From NCBI RefSeq assembly GCF_014199615.1, contig NZ_JACHOB010000001.1:930001-994000 (forward strand): a DNA stretch of 64,000 bases. Reading direction: 5' to 3'. Shown here one piece after another: positions 51,493 through 61,425 of the stretch. Source of the DNA: Parvularcula dongshanensis (GTDB taxonomy: Bacteria; Pseudomonadota; Alphaproteobacteria; Caulobacterales; Parvularculaceae). Position 1 is the first letter of the stretch, and the number at the start of each line of letters is the position of its first letter. Under the pieces are notes generated by a model. The model had not been told where the DNA came from. It made no database searches and saw only the letters and a list, made by a program, of their open reading frames with translations. A program made the position numbers and the translations under genes.

Positions 51493-52817
51493 AGGCGCTC
51501 TGCCGCCCGGCGGTAGCGCTCGGGAACGCTGGTGACGTCCGGCAGCGGCGTGCGTGCCCTCGCCCAGGCCTGCTCGAGCGAGGCCTCGCTCTCCTGAGCG
51601 AGCACCCTCGGCAGGAAGCTCCGGGTCGCCAGCCGCGCCCGGCCCCACTCGGTAGTCGAGAGCGTCCAAAGCGTCGCGCGGCTCTCCTCGATCGTGCCGA
51701 CGCAGTCCCACGGCTTGATGTCCGTCAGGCCGAGGAGCTGTTCGTAGTAGGGCTGGAGGGCGGGGCGGTCGAGGAAGACGCCGCCGAATGCCGTCTCCGT
51801 CTCCTCGGGGGTGAGGTGCGGGCCGAGGATGAGGCTCGTGAAGGCGCACTTCGCGCACGCCCCGCACCAACGGGCGCTCGCATCGCCTGCGAGCCGGAAG
51901 TTCCGGTTGCAGCTCGTGAAGCGTGGGAAGGCTTCCTTCAGCGTCGCGAACGTCTCGCCGATCCAGACCTCGGAGTAGGGGCGGAGGATCGAGAAGGGCA
52001 GGGGCGCGCCGGGGGCCGCTTCGGCGACCGCGGTGTCGAGCAGCGCCTCGAAGCGGGACGACTTCGAGTCCTGGTGGTTCGCTTCGATGCGCCCGAGCCG
52101 CATGGTCGGCTCGTCCGCCGAACGCTCGTTGGCGAACACGACGGCGCCGTGACCCGTCAGCATCGCATAGACCGTAAGGACCAGCATGTTGATGGCGGTG
52201 ATGGGGACGTGGCCGTTGAAGGCGCTTTCCAGTGCCGAGAGCTTCGGGTCGAGGCGCCGGTGAAGCAGCGTGACGGGGGCCGGCGCGGTCGCCTGGATCG
52301 CGTTCCCGACCGCATCGGAGAGGATGACCGCAGCGAGGTGCACGTCCTCGCCTGCCGCCTGCACGATGGCGCGCGCGACGTGCGAATCCTTGCCGCCGCC
52401 GAAGGCGACCAAGGCCGGCCCCTCGGCGGGGGGCGCCGGGGCGAGGGCGGGGGGCGCCGGAGCGAACTTCATCTCGGTATCGGGCGGAAAGTCGAGCCCG
52501 GCTCTCACGAAGAACTCGGCGAGACCGTCCGCGTAGAGACGGCGCGCCATGCCGCGCCCGGCCGGTCCCAGCGCGGGGAAGGTGATCCTCTTCGCCGCCG
52601 CCGCCTTGTAGGTGCTGACGCCGAGGGCGACGTGCAGCAGGGTAAGCAGGCGCGAGAGGGCCTCGCCGGGGTCGGCCGGCATGGGGGTGTCCGGAAACCA
52701 GACCCGTTCCTCGAACCGGCCGAAACGTCCGCATTCGAAGGCGAAGACGGCCGTGCCGTCCTCGATCCGCCAGTCGGCGAAGGCGAAGTTCTCGGTGCGG
52801 GGTAGGCTGTTCGGCAC
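51489..52817 (-). CDS. murL: MurL, UDP-MurNAc-L-Ala-L-Glu epimerase
   Basis: 442 residues from GTG 52815-52817. PP-loop-like VAFGGGKDSHVARAIV (about 137-152), ANERSADEPTM (about 228), ANHQDSKSSRFE and a CxxC-type cluster WCGACAKCAFTS (about 316-327) are the marks of the MurL family. MurL converts the terminal L-Glu of UDP-MurNAc-dipeptide to D-Glu with ATP, replacing glutamate racemase. Reported first from Xanthomonas. Here it precedes murD2 in one transcription unit. Confidence 0.88.
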   Translation of the reverse strand: MPNSLPRTENFAFADWRIEDGTAVFAFECGRFGRFEERVWFPDTPMPADPGEALSRLLTLLHVALGVSTYKAAAAKRITFPALGPAGRGMARRLYADGLAEFFVRAGLDFPPDTEMKFAPAPPALAPAPPAEGPALVAFGGGKDSHVARAIVQAAGEDVHLAAVILSDAVGNAIQATAPAPVTLLHRRLDPKLSALESAFNGHVPITAINMLVLTVYAMLTGHGAVVFANERSADEPTMRLGRIEANHQDSKSSRFEALLDTAVAEAAPGAPLPFSILRPYSEVWIGETFATLKEAFPRFTSCNRNFRLAGDASARWCGACAKCAFTSLILGPHLTPEETETAFGGVFLDRPALQPYYEQLLGLTDIKPWDCVGTIEESRATLWTLSTTEWGRARLATRSFLPRVLAQESEASLEQAWARARTPLPDVTSVPERYRRAAERL

Positions 52818-52872
52818 GCCCTGCGCTTAGAGCCCGCCGCCCATCGAGGGAAGCGGTCGCGTCGCGAACCGC

Positions 52873-53484
52873 TCAGTGAAAGCGGACCGACGCGATCACC
52901 CGGCCGAGCGCGAGGCCGGTCTCTCCTTCCTGCCACCGATGGAGGACGGGCCCGCCCGCATCTTCGAGCAGCACGAGTTCGCCGCTCAGGGGGCGCCGCC
53001 GCTCCGTGTCGAGGACGAAGAGCGTCTCGGAAGGAATGCCGGATCGGGGTTCCGCCTCCGGCAGGAAGACAGCCACGAGCCTGCCGCCGCCATAGGTGAT
53101 CGGCACGTAGTCGGTCGCGACCTCATGCGGATCGAGCTGGCCGGTCACGACGCGGGACAGGCTGTTGGGCGTCAGGATCGGTACGTGCTGCAACGGTCGT
53201 CGCAGGTAGGGCGCGCCGGGGCTCGTGTCCTGCTCGCGCCCGGACCGCTCGCCACCCGCGAGCCAGCCGAGCGAGACGCTAAGCGCGTCGGCGATCTTGG
53301 CGAGCATGAGCTGGCGGGGGTCATGGACTCCCGCCTCCCAATTGGCCACGGTCGGTTGGGTCACGCCGAGCCGCTTGGCGAGCGCGCCTTGGTTGAGGCC
53401 GAGCGCCTTGCGGGCCGTTCGGATCCGAAGACCGATAGTGCCGCCCTCTGCGGACGTGGACGCTAGAGGCTTGCCAGCACTCAC
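52873..53484 (-). CDS. XRE/Cro-CI-type transcriptional regulator
   Basis: 203 residues from GTG 53482-53484. HTH domain at about 17-75 (RIRTARKALGLNQGALAKRL, then TQPTVANWEAG as recognition helix). The C-terminal half is all-beta in character (VPITYGGGRLVAVFLPEA, LSGELVLLEDAGG) and may be an S24-like or sensor domain; no Ser/Lys protease dyad is clear. It diverges from a small ORF across a gap holding CTATAG-type repeats, which it may bind. Confidence 0.85.
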   Translation of the reverse strand: MSAGKPLASTSAEGGTIGLRIRTARKALGLNQGALAKRLGVTQPTVANWEAGVHDPRQLMLAKIADALSVSLGWLAGGERSGREQDTSPGAPYLRRPLQHVPILTPNSLSRVVTGQLDPHEVATDYVPITYGGGRLVAVFLPEAEPRSGIPSETLFVLDTERRRPLSGELVLLEDAGGPVLHRWQEGETGLALGRVIASVRFH

Positions 53485-53523
53485 TGAATCTCCTCCGGCA
53501 CCGTGTCTTTTCGTCCTGCGCCT

Positions 53524-53641
53524 CTATAGGACAAGGTTATAGGGACGGGTCCGGCGTAGCACAGACTTCCACAGATCACGCGTTTGTTAAGCTATTGGCG
53601 TCCCGAAATCGGACTTCCTACAAGGCCGTCCTATAGACAAG
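53524..53641. promoter_or_regulatory. Candidate operator repeats of the XRE regulator
   Basis: CTATAGGACAAGG (53524-53536) recurs as CTATAGACAAG (53631-53641). The first copy is also part of a dyad CTATA-N9-TATAG (53524-53542). Both lie between the divergent XRE gene (start 53484) and a small ORF (start 53690) in an AT-richer gap, as expected for a regulator that controls itself and its neighbour. Confidence 0.5.
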
Positions 53642-53689
53642 TTCCGAAGGCAGCGCTTACAAAGTCACAGCCGCAGCAGGGAGATTCGC

Positions 53690-53890
53690 ATGTCGGATTA
53701 TTGTTCTTCGGACGGTGCGAACCGTCTTCAAGTACTAATCGCGGACTACTGGCGGAAGAAGGGCTTCGACGTGAACGTCGAGCTCGTTCAACAAGGCTTC
53801 GTCTCGACCATGCGGTCGTCCCGCTATGACGTTCGCAGCGACATGGTCAACGGCATGCCTCGCCGAAACATGTCGGGCGAGACTGCCTAA
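53690..53890 (+). CDS. Small conserved-looking hypothetical protein
   Basis: 66 residues with GGGAGATT before the ATG. Charged and soluble: ADYWRKKGFDVNVELVQQGF, then MRSSRYDVRSDMVNGMPRR. The second stretch reads like a conserved motif, but I cannot name a family. Codon use is less GC-rich than that of its neighbours. Divergent from the XRE regulator across its probable operators. Its stop overlaps the convergent gph stop by 4 bases. Confidence 0.7.
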   Translation: MSDYCSSDGANRLQVLIADYWRKKGFDVNVELVQQGFVSTMRSSRYDVRSDMVNGMPRRNMSGETA

Positions 53891-54600
53891 GAAACGTCCC
53901 CGGTTCGTCCGCCCAGCGACCGGATCTTCTCGAACAGCGCTTCGAAGTCCTCGAAGCGCTGTTCGTCCTTCACGGCGTGGCTCGTTTCGAAGCTGCCATA
54001 GCCGAACTCTGCGAGCAGCACCGGCATGCCTGCGGCCCGGCCCGCCGCAAGGTCGGTCGGCGTATCGCCGATCATCACGCCCCGCGCGCGCCCCGTCCTG
54101 CGCTGGATCTCGATGAGCGGTGCCGGGTCGGGCTTGCACCGATCGAGGCTGTCGCGAGCCAGGACGACATCGAACCACTTCGTCAAATCGAGGGCATCCA
54201 GGAGCGGGAAGGCGAGCTTCTCCACCTTGTTCGTGCAGACCGCGAGCGCTGCGCCCGCCTCGGCCAGCTGCGCGAGGGCATCCTCACAACCGCCGAAGGG
54301 GCGGGTGCGTTCGGCGATCCGCGCCGCGTAGCGATCCACGTAGCGGGTGACCAACACGTCGCCCTCCTCGCCCTCGGGGAAGCGGCGGCCATGCTCTGCG
54401 TAGCCGCGTCGCAGGAGCGCCCGCGCGCCTTCCCCGACGAGGTGACGCACCTCCCTCTCGGGCAAAGGCGCCATTCCCTCCTCGCCGAGGATTACGTTCA
54501 TCGCCTCGGTAAGGTCCGGCGCGCTGTCGACGAGCGTGCCGTCGAGGTCGAAGATGACGACGAGATCCGAGAACGGGCGGTCGGGGGGAGTGGTGGCCAT
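53887..54600 (-). CDS. gph: Phosphoglycolate phosphatase (HAD superfamily)
   Basis: 237 residues from ATG 54598-54600. HAD motif I VIFDLDGTLVDS (about 15-26) with the nucleophile Asp, motif II VCTNK (about 121), motif III Lys in RCKPDPAPL and motif IV GDTPTDLAAGRAAGM. The cap domain is of the Gph type. It dephosphorylates 2-phosphoglycolate formed in DNA repair or photorespiration-like metabolism. It diverges from glmU. Confidence 0.88.
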   Translation of the reverse strand: MATTPPDRPFSDLVVIFDLDGTLVDSAPDLTEAMNVILGEEGMAPLPEREVRHLVGEGARALLRRGYAEHGRRFPEGEEGDVLVTRYVDRYAARIAERTRPFGGCEDALAQLAEAGAALAVCTNKVEKLAFPLLDALDLTKWFDVVLARDSLDRCKPDPAPLIEIQRRTGRARGVMIGDTPTDLAAGRAAGMPVLLAEFGYGSFETSHAVKDEQRFEDFEALFEKIRSLGGRTGDVS

Positions 54601-54663
54601 GGGCCCCCCTAGAGGCGGTGGACCTCCGGCGCTACAGGCGGAACGCAACCGTCAGGAGTCCGC

Positions 54664-55998
54664 ATGACCGCGATCGCCAGCGTCGTCCTCGCCGCAGGCC
54701 AGGGCACGAGGATGCGTTCCTCCCTGCCCAAGGTCCTCCACGAAGTTGGCGGCCTCCCCATGCTCGGCCACGTCCTGAACGCCGCGGCGGCGCTTGGCGC
54801 GGCCCGGCAGGTCGTCGTGGTCGGTGCTATGTCGCCTCGGGTCGGTGCGGCGGCGGGGGATCTGGCCGAAGGCGTCGAGATCGCCGTGCAGGATCCGCCC
54901 CGCGGCACGGCCGATGCGGTCTCCGCCGCCCTGCCGAAGCTGGAGGGCTTCGAGGGCATCGTCCTCGTCCTCTACGCGGACACGCCGCTCGTGACGGCGG
55001 AAACGCTGGGCCGAATGGCGAGGGCGATCGACGACGGGGCAGCGCTCGCCGTCCTCGGCTTCGAGCCGGACGAGCCCGGCGCCTATGGTCGCCTGGTCAC
55101 GGACGGGTCGGGCGCGCTCGATCGGATCGTCGAGGCGAAGGACGCGAGCGCCGACGAGCTCGCGGTTCGGCTCTGCAATGCAGGCGTGATGGCGGTGCGT
55201 TCGGACGTCCTGCGGGCGCTTCTTCCGCGGATCGGGAACCGGAATGCCAAGAGCGAGTTCTACCTCACCGACCTGGTCGGCCTGGCGCGAGGCGCCGGGG
55301 AGCGCGCGGCGGTCGTTAAGGCTTCCGCCGAGGAGGTTTCGGGCGTCAACGACCGGGCCGAACTCGCCGCGGCCGAGGGCGTGTTCCAACGGCGTGCGCG
55401 GCTTGCCCTCGCCCTCGCGGGGGTCACCCTGCGTGATCCGGCGACGCTATACCTCTCGCACGACACGCAAGTGGGCCAGGATGTCGTGATCGGACAGAAC
55501 GTGGTGGTCGGCCCTGGCGTCAGGATCGAGAGCGGCGCCCGGGTCGAGGCCTTCTGCCATCTCGAAGGCTGCGTGATCGAGGCCGGCGCAAGCGTCGGGC
55601 CCTTCGCCCGTCTTCGTCCGGGCACGAAGGTCGGAAAGGGCGCAAAGGTCGGTAACTTCGTCGAAGCGAAGAAGGCCGTCCTCGGCGAAGGCGCCAAGGT
55701 CGGCCACCTCACCTATCTCGGCGACGCCGAGGTAGGCGCGGACGTCAACATCGGCGCTGGCACCATCACCTGCAACTATGACGGCTACGAAAAGCATGTC
55801 ACGCGGATCGGTGCGCGCGCCTTCATCGGGTCGAACTCGTCCCTCGTCGCCCCGGTCACGGTCGGGGAGGGGGCTTATGTCGGCTCCGGATCCGTGGTGA
55901 CCGACGACGTGCGGAGCGATGCGTTGGCTCTCGCTCGAGGGCGCCAGGTCGAGAAGCCCGGATGGGCGGTTTCGTTCCGCGAGCGGAAGGAGAAGTAG
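54664..55998 (+). CDS. glmU: Bifunctional GlmU (GlcN-1-P acetyltransferase/GlcNAc-1-P uridyltransferase)
   Basis: 444 residues. Uridyltransferase domain VVLAAGQGTRMRSSLPKVLH (about 7-26) with the L-x2-G-x-G-T-x-M-x-S motif. A left-handed beta-helix of hexapeptide repeats runs from about 250, including NYDGYEKHVTRIGARAFIGS near 370. It makes UDP-GlcNAc for peptidoglycan and lipid A. glmS follows after 2 bp, so the last two dedicated enzymes of the pathway are co-expressed. Confidence 0.97.
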   Translation: MTAIASVVLAAGQGTRMRSSLPKVLHEVGGLPMLGHVLNAAAALGAARQVVVVGAMSPRVGAAAGDLAEGVEIAVQDPPRGTADAVSAALPKLEGFEGIVLVLYADTPLVTAETLGRMARAIDDGAALAVLGFEPDEPGAYGRLVTDGSGALDRIVEAKDASADELAVRLCNAGVMAVRSDVLRALLPRIGNRNAKSEFYLTDLVGLARGAGERAAVVKASAEEVSGVNDRAELAAAEGVFQRRARLALALAGVTLRDPATLYLSHDTQVGQDVVIGQNVVVGPGVRIESGARVEAFCHLEGCVIEAGASVGPFARLRPGTKVGKGAKVGNFVEAKKAVLGEGAKVGHLTYLGDAEVGADVNIGAGTITCNYDGYEKHVTRIGARAFIGSNSSLVAPVTVGEGAYVGSGSVVTDDVRSDALALARGRQVEKPGWAVSFRERKEK

Positions 55999-56000
55999 CC

Positions 56001-57857
<1,857 letters not shown>

Positions 57858-57997
57858 CACGCCAGACGTGCAAGTCCAGCGCGGTATCGCGCCGTAACAC
57901 AGCGTGACTTCGGCTTTCCGGCGCCCGAAACCATATTGCAACCGCGAACGCTCAGGTCCGGTACCGCTGTGTCGGCCTGGGACGCGAAGGTGAGGTC

Positions 57998-58948
57998 ATG
58001 GTGATCGCAGTTGCACAGGCGAGAACGGTCCGCGCGTCGGTCGCGTGCGAAGGCATTGGCCTTCACAGCGGCCGAGCGGTCGCGCTTGCCCTTCGGCCTG
58101 CGCCCGCCGGTACGGGTGTCCTCTTCCGCCGGATGGACCTGCTCGAAGGCGGCGCGGGTGATCAGTCGGAGCGGCTCTCCCGCGTGACGATCCCGGCGAC
58201 GCCCTTCCACGTCGCGTCGACGACCCTCGGGACCGTGCTCTCGAACGTTCACGGTGCCTCCGTCTCGACGGTCGAGCACTTGATGGCTGCGCTGGCTGGC
58301 TGCGGCATCGACAACGCGATCGTCGAGCTCGACGGTCCCGAAGTCCCGATCATGGACGGCAGCGCCGAACCCTTCCTCGAGGCGATCGAACGTGTCGGCG
58401 TCAGGTCTCTGCCCGCCCCCCGCCGCGCGCTGCGCGTCACCGCGCCGATCCACGTCGGTCACGGAGACGCCATGGCCGTGGTCGAGCCGCTGGACGCGGA
58501 CGAGGCTCCTGCCTTCCGGGTCGACGTCACCGTCGACTATCCCGACCAGTTGATTGGCCGCCAGCAGCTGACGCTGAAAGGTTCGGCGGACGCGTTCCGC
58601 CGCGACGTCGCGGCGGCGCGGACCTTCTGCTACCTCTCCGACGTCGAAGCCATGCGGGCGCAAGGATTGGCGCTCGGCGGATCGCTCGACAACGCCATCG
58701 TCGTCGCGGACGGCGCGGTCCTCAACGAAGAAGGGCTGCGGTTCGACGGCGAGTTCGTCCGGCACAAGACCCTCGACCTGATTGGCGACCTGCATCTTCT
58801 CTGCAAGCCCGTCATCGGTCGGGTGACGGCCTACAAGCCGGGCCACACGCTCAATACCATGCTCGCTGCGGCCATCGCGGCCTCCACCGACGTGGAGGTC
58901 GTGACCCTGCTCGATGCGGACCAAGCCCGCGGCCGCATCCTGGCCTGA
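57998..58948 (+). CDS. lpxC: UDP-3-O-acyl-N-acetylglucosamine deacetylase
   Basis: 316 residues. RASVACEGIGLHSGRAV near 12-28, VSTVEHLMAALAGCGIDNA (zinc His in EHLMAAL), AARTFCYLSDVEAMRAQGLA (split as given) and the zinc/catalytic motif RHKTLDLIGDL with His256 and Asp260. It performs the committed step of lipid A synthesis from UDP-GlcNAc derivatives. Unusually it is not next to ftsZ here; it follows glmS after a 140-bp gap and precedes bamD. Confidence 0.96.
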   Translation: MVIAVAQARTVRASVACEGIGLHSGRAVALALRPAPAGTGVLFRRMDLLEGGAGDQSERLSRVTIPATPFHVASTTLGTVLSNVHGASVSTVEHLMAALAGCGIDNAIVELDGPEVPIMDGSAEPFLEAIERVGVRSLPAPRRALRVTAPIHVGHGDAMAVVEPLDADEAPAFRVDVTVDYPDQLIGRQQLTLKGSADAFRRDVAAARTFCYLSDVEAMRAQGLALGGSLDNAIVVADGAVLNEEGLRFDGEFVRHKTLDLIGDLHLLCKPVIGRVTAYKPGHTLNTMLAAAIAASTDVEVVTLLDADQARGRILA

Positions 58949-59067
58949 ACAGGGTTTCACCTGCCAGCGCGGCGTCGCCATTTGCGTCCCTGCGCATCGC
59001 TTCATACAAACGTGACCGACGACAAGACCGGGCGGGGCAGGGGCCCCGCCGCCCCGAGGATCCGTTC

Positions 59068-59940
59068 ATGCTCAAAGCCGCCCCGCTCCTGGCCCTCGTG
59101 CTGACGACGACGCTCGCTTCCTGTGCGTCTCGCGGTGACGAAGAGCGCTTCGCCTACGTCGAGGAGCCGGTCGAGAAGCTCTACGGCGAGGGCGCCGAGC
59201 AACTCGAGCGCAAGCGCTACGAAGAGGCGATCGCCTACTTCGCCGAAGTGGAGCGGCAGCACCCCTACTCGGCATGGGCGCGCCGCGCGATGCTGATGAC
59301 GGCCTACGCCCAGTACCGAACCAACGACTACGAAGACTCGATCGCCTCGATCGAGCGCTTCCTCGCGATCCACCCCGGCAACAAGGACGCCGCTTACGCC
59401 TACTACCTCAAGGCGATGAACTTCTACGAGCGGATCAGGGACGTGGGCCGCGACCAGGACATCACGCGCAACGCGCTCACGGCGCTCGAAGACGTCATCC
59501 GCCGCTACCCGGAGAGCGAGTACGCCCGCGATGCCCGGCTGAAGATCGACCTCACCCGCGACCACCTGGCCGGCAAGGAGATGGACGTCGGGCGCTGGTA
59601 CCTGCGGGAAGGCCAGCTGGTCGCGGCGCTCGGCCGGTTCAACACGGTGATCGAGCAGTACCAGACGACGAGCCAAGTGCCCGAAGCGCTTCACCGCTCG
59701 GTCGAGGCCTACCTTCAGCTCGGCATCGTTCCCGAGGCTAAGCGTTACGCCGCGCTTCTGGGGCACAACTTCCCCGATTCCGCCTGGTACCGCGACACCT
59801 ACCGCCTGTTCGAATCGCGCGACCTGCAGCTCGTGGCGGAGAGCCCGAAGGCCCGCCCGGAGCTGCCAAGCGCGACGCCGGCAGCGAAGGACGAAGAGAC
59901 GCCCGAGGTCAGCGCCGCGCTCGCCCCGCCGACACGGTGA
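59068..59940 (+). CDS. bamD: Outer membrane protein assembly factor BamD
   Basis: 290 residues. Lipobox TLASC (Cys19). TPR repeats follow: EKLYGEGAEQLERKRYEEAI (about 34), QHPYSAWARRAMLMTAYAQY, DYEDSIASIERFLAIHPGN and beyond, as in ComL/BamD. It is an essential lipoprotein of the BAM complex that inserts barrel proteins such as the autotransporter and TonB receptor of this window. It lies 119 bp after lpxC, a common alphaproteobacterial order. Confidence 0.95.
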   Translation: MLKAAPLLALVLTTTLASCASRGDEERFAYVEEPVEKLYGEGAEQLERKRYEEAIAYFAEVERQHPYSAWARRAMLMTAYAQYRTNDYEDSIASIERFLAIHPGNKDAAYAYYLKAMNFYERIRDVGRDQDITRNALTALEDVIRRYPESEYARDARLKIDLTRDHLAGKEMDVGRWYLREGQLVAALGRFNTVIEQYQTTSQVPEALHRSVEAYLQLGIVPEAKRYAALLGHNFPDSAWYRDTYRLFESRDLQLVAESPKARPELPSATPAAKDEETPEVSAALAPPTR

Positions 59941-59944
59941 GACG

Positions 59945-60187
59945 TCAGCTTTCGAGGTCGATCCGGTAGGTCTCCATCACCGGATTGGCGAGCAGACGCT
60001 GGCACATCCGCTCTGCCTCGGCGCGGGCTTCGGCCTCGTCGGTCTGCGGCAGGTCGAGCTCGATCATCTTGCCCTGACGCACGCCCGACACGCCCTCGAA
60101 ACCGAGGCCGTGAAGCGAGCTCTCGATCGCCTTGCCCTGCGGGTCGAGGACGCCGGATTTGAGGGTGATGGTCACGCGTGCCTTCAC
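59945..60187 (-). CDS. purS: Phosphoribosylformylglycinamidine synthase subunit PurS
   Basis: 80 residues, the usual PurS size. [20 protein letters not shown] at the start, [14 protein letters not shown], and [13 protein letters not shown] at the end are family signatures. It is a small structural subunit of the PurSQL complex of purine synthesis. GTG start overlaps the purC stop as GTGA. purQ and purL do not follow within the window, where a convergent bamD lies next. Confidence 0.95.
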   Translation of the reverse strand: MKARVTITLKSGVLDPQGKAIESSLHGLGFEGVSGVRQGKMIELDLPQTDEAEARAEAERMCQRLLANPVMETYRIDLES

Positions 60188-60972
60188 TTCGGCTCTCCGT
60201 CGTTCGAGCTGACGAGAACGGGACCGTTCGCCTTGCCCGGCTTGTCGTCGTCGCGAAGTACGCCGAGGCGCCGCGCGACTTCTCTATACCCCTCGACGAC
60301 ACCGCCCAGATCCTTGCGGAAGCGGTCCTTGTCCATGATCTCGCCGGTCTTGTCGTCCCAGAGGCGGCAGCAGTCCGGGCTGATCTCGTCGGCGAGGATC
60401 AGCCGGACCATCTCGCCCTCGTACTGGCGGCCGAACTCGAGCTTGAAGTCGACGAGGCGGATGCCAGCGCCCGCGAAGAGGCCCGACAGGTAGTCGTTCA
60501 CGCGGAGCGCATAGGCCATCATGTCGTCGATCTCCTGGGGGCTGGCCCAGTTGAACGCCGTGATGTGGTCCTCGGAGACCATCGGATCGCCGAGCTTGTC
60601 GTCCTTGTAGTAGAACTCGACGACCGAACGGGGCAGGGCGTCGCCCTCCTGCAGGCCGAGGCGTTTCGCGATCGAACCGGCAGCGACGTTGCGGACAACG
60701 ACCTCGAGGGGGATGATCTCGACGTGGCGGATCAGCTGCTCGCGCATGTTGATGCGGCGAATGAAGTGCGTCGGCACGCCGACCCGCTCAAGGCCCGACA
60801 TGATGAACTCGGAGATTCGGTTGTTGAGGACGCCCTTGCCTTCGAGCACGGCGTGCTTCTGGTTGTTGAACGCCGTCGCGTCGTCCTTGAAGTGCTGGAT
60901 CAGGGTGCCGGGTTCCGGGCCCTCGTAGAGGATCTTCGCCTTCCCCTCGTAGATCTGCTTACCGCGCGCCAT
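60184..60972 (-). CDS. purC: SAICAR synthetase
   Basis: 262 residues. [20 protein letters not shown] at the start, [20 protein letters not shown] (about 92-111), and [20 protein letters not shown] near 173 identify PurC. It joins CAIR and aspartate in purine synthesis. First gene of purC-purS. A DUF1476 gene diverges from it across 135 bp, a neighbourhood often seen in alphaproteobacteria. Confidence 0.97.
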   Translation of the reverse strand: MARGKQIYEGKAKILYEGPEPGTLIQHFKDDATAFNNQKHAVLEGKGVLNNRISEFIMSGLERVGVPTHFIRRINMREQLIRHVEIIPLEVVVRNVAAGSIAKRLGLQEGDALPRSVVEFYYKDDKLGDPMVSEDHITAFNWASPQEIDDMMAYALRVNDYLSGLFAGAGIRLVDFKLEFGRQYEGEMVRLILADEISPDCCRLWDDKTGEIMDKDRFRKDLGGVVEGYREVARRLGVLRDDDKPGKANGPVLVSSNDGEPK

Positions 60973-61107
60973 GCGGGGCTCCTGTCGTCGGTCGTCTCGT
61001 TCTCTTTGGAAGCCCGGGCGCTAGCACGCAGGGGGGAGGGGCGCAAAGCCGTTTGCACCCCGCGCGAGCTGGCCTAGTCTTACGGTCTTACTGCCGGAGC
61101 CTTGCCC

Positions 61108-61419
61108 ATGACCACCTTCGACGATCGCGAGCGCCAGTTCGAAGCCAAGTTCGCTCACGACGCGGAGGCGCGCTTCAAGATCGAGGCGCGCCGCGACAAG
61201 CTGCTCGGCGCCTGGGCGGCCGAAGTGCTGGGTCTCGAGGGGGACGCGGCGACGGACTACGCGCGTAGCGTCGTGCGTGCCGACCTCGAGGAGCCGGGCC
61301 CCGAGGATGTCTTCCGCAAGCTGCGGTCCGACCTCCCGAAGAAGCTGTCCGATCACGACATCCGCAAGAAGATGGCGGAGTGCCTCGACCAGGCGATGAA
61401 GCGCGAGGCGCAGTCGTAG
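61108..61419 (+). CDS. DUF1476 protein, F1Fo-ATP synthase zeta-type inhibitor
   Basis: 103 residues from ATG 61108. TTFDDRERQFEAKFAHDAEA at the N-terminus, then RRDKLLGAWAAEVLGL, and DLPKKLSDHDIRKKMAECLD match DUF1476. The zeta subunit of Paracoccus and relatives inhibits ATP hydrolysis by F1. The family is essentially alphaproteobacterial and supports the taxon. Divergent from purC. Confidence 0.92.
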   Translation: MTTFDDRERQFEAKFAHDAEARFKIEARRDKLLGAWAAEVLGLEGDAATDYARSVVRADLEEPGPEDVFRKLRSDLPKKLSDHDIRKKMAECLDQAMKREAQS

Positions 61420-61425
61420 GGGCGA

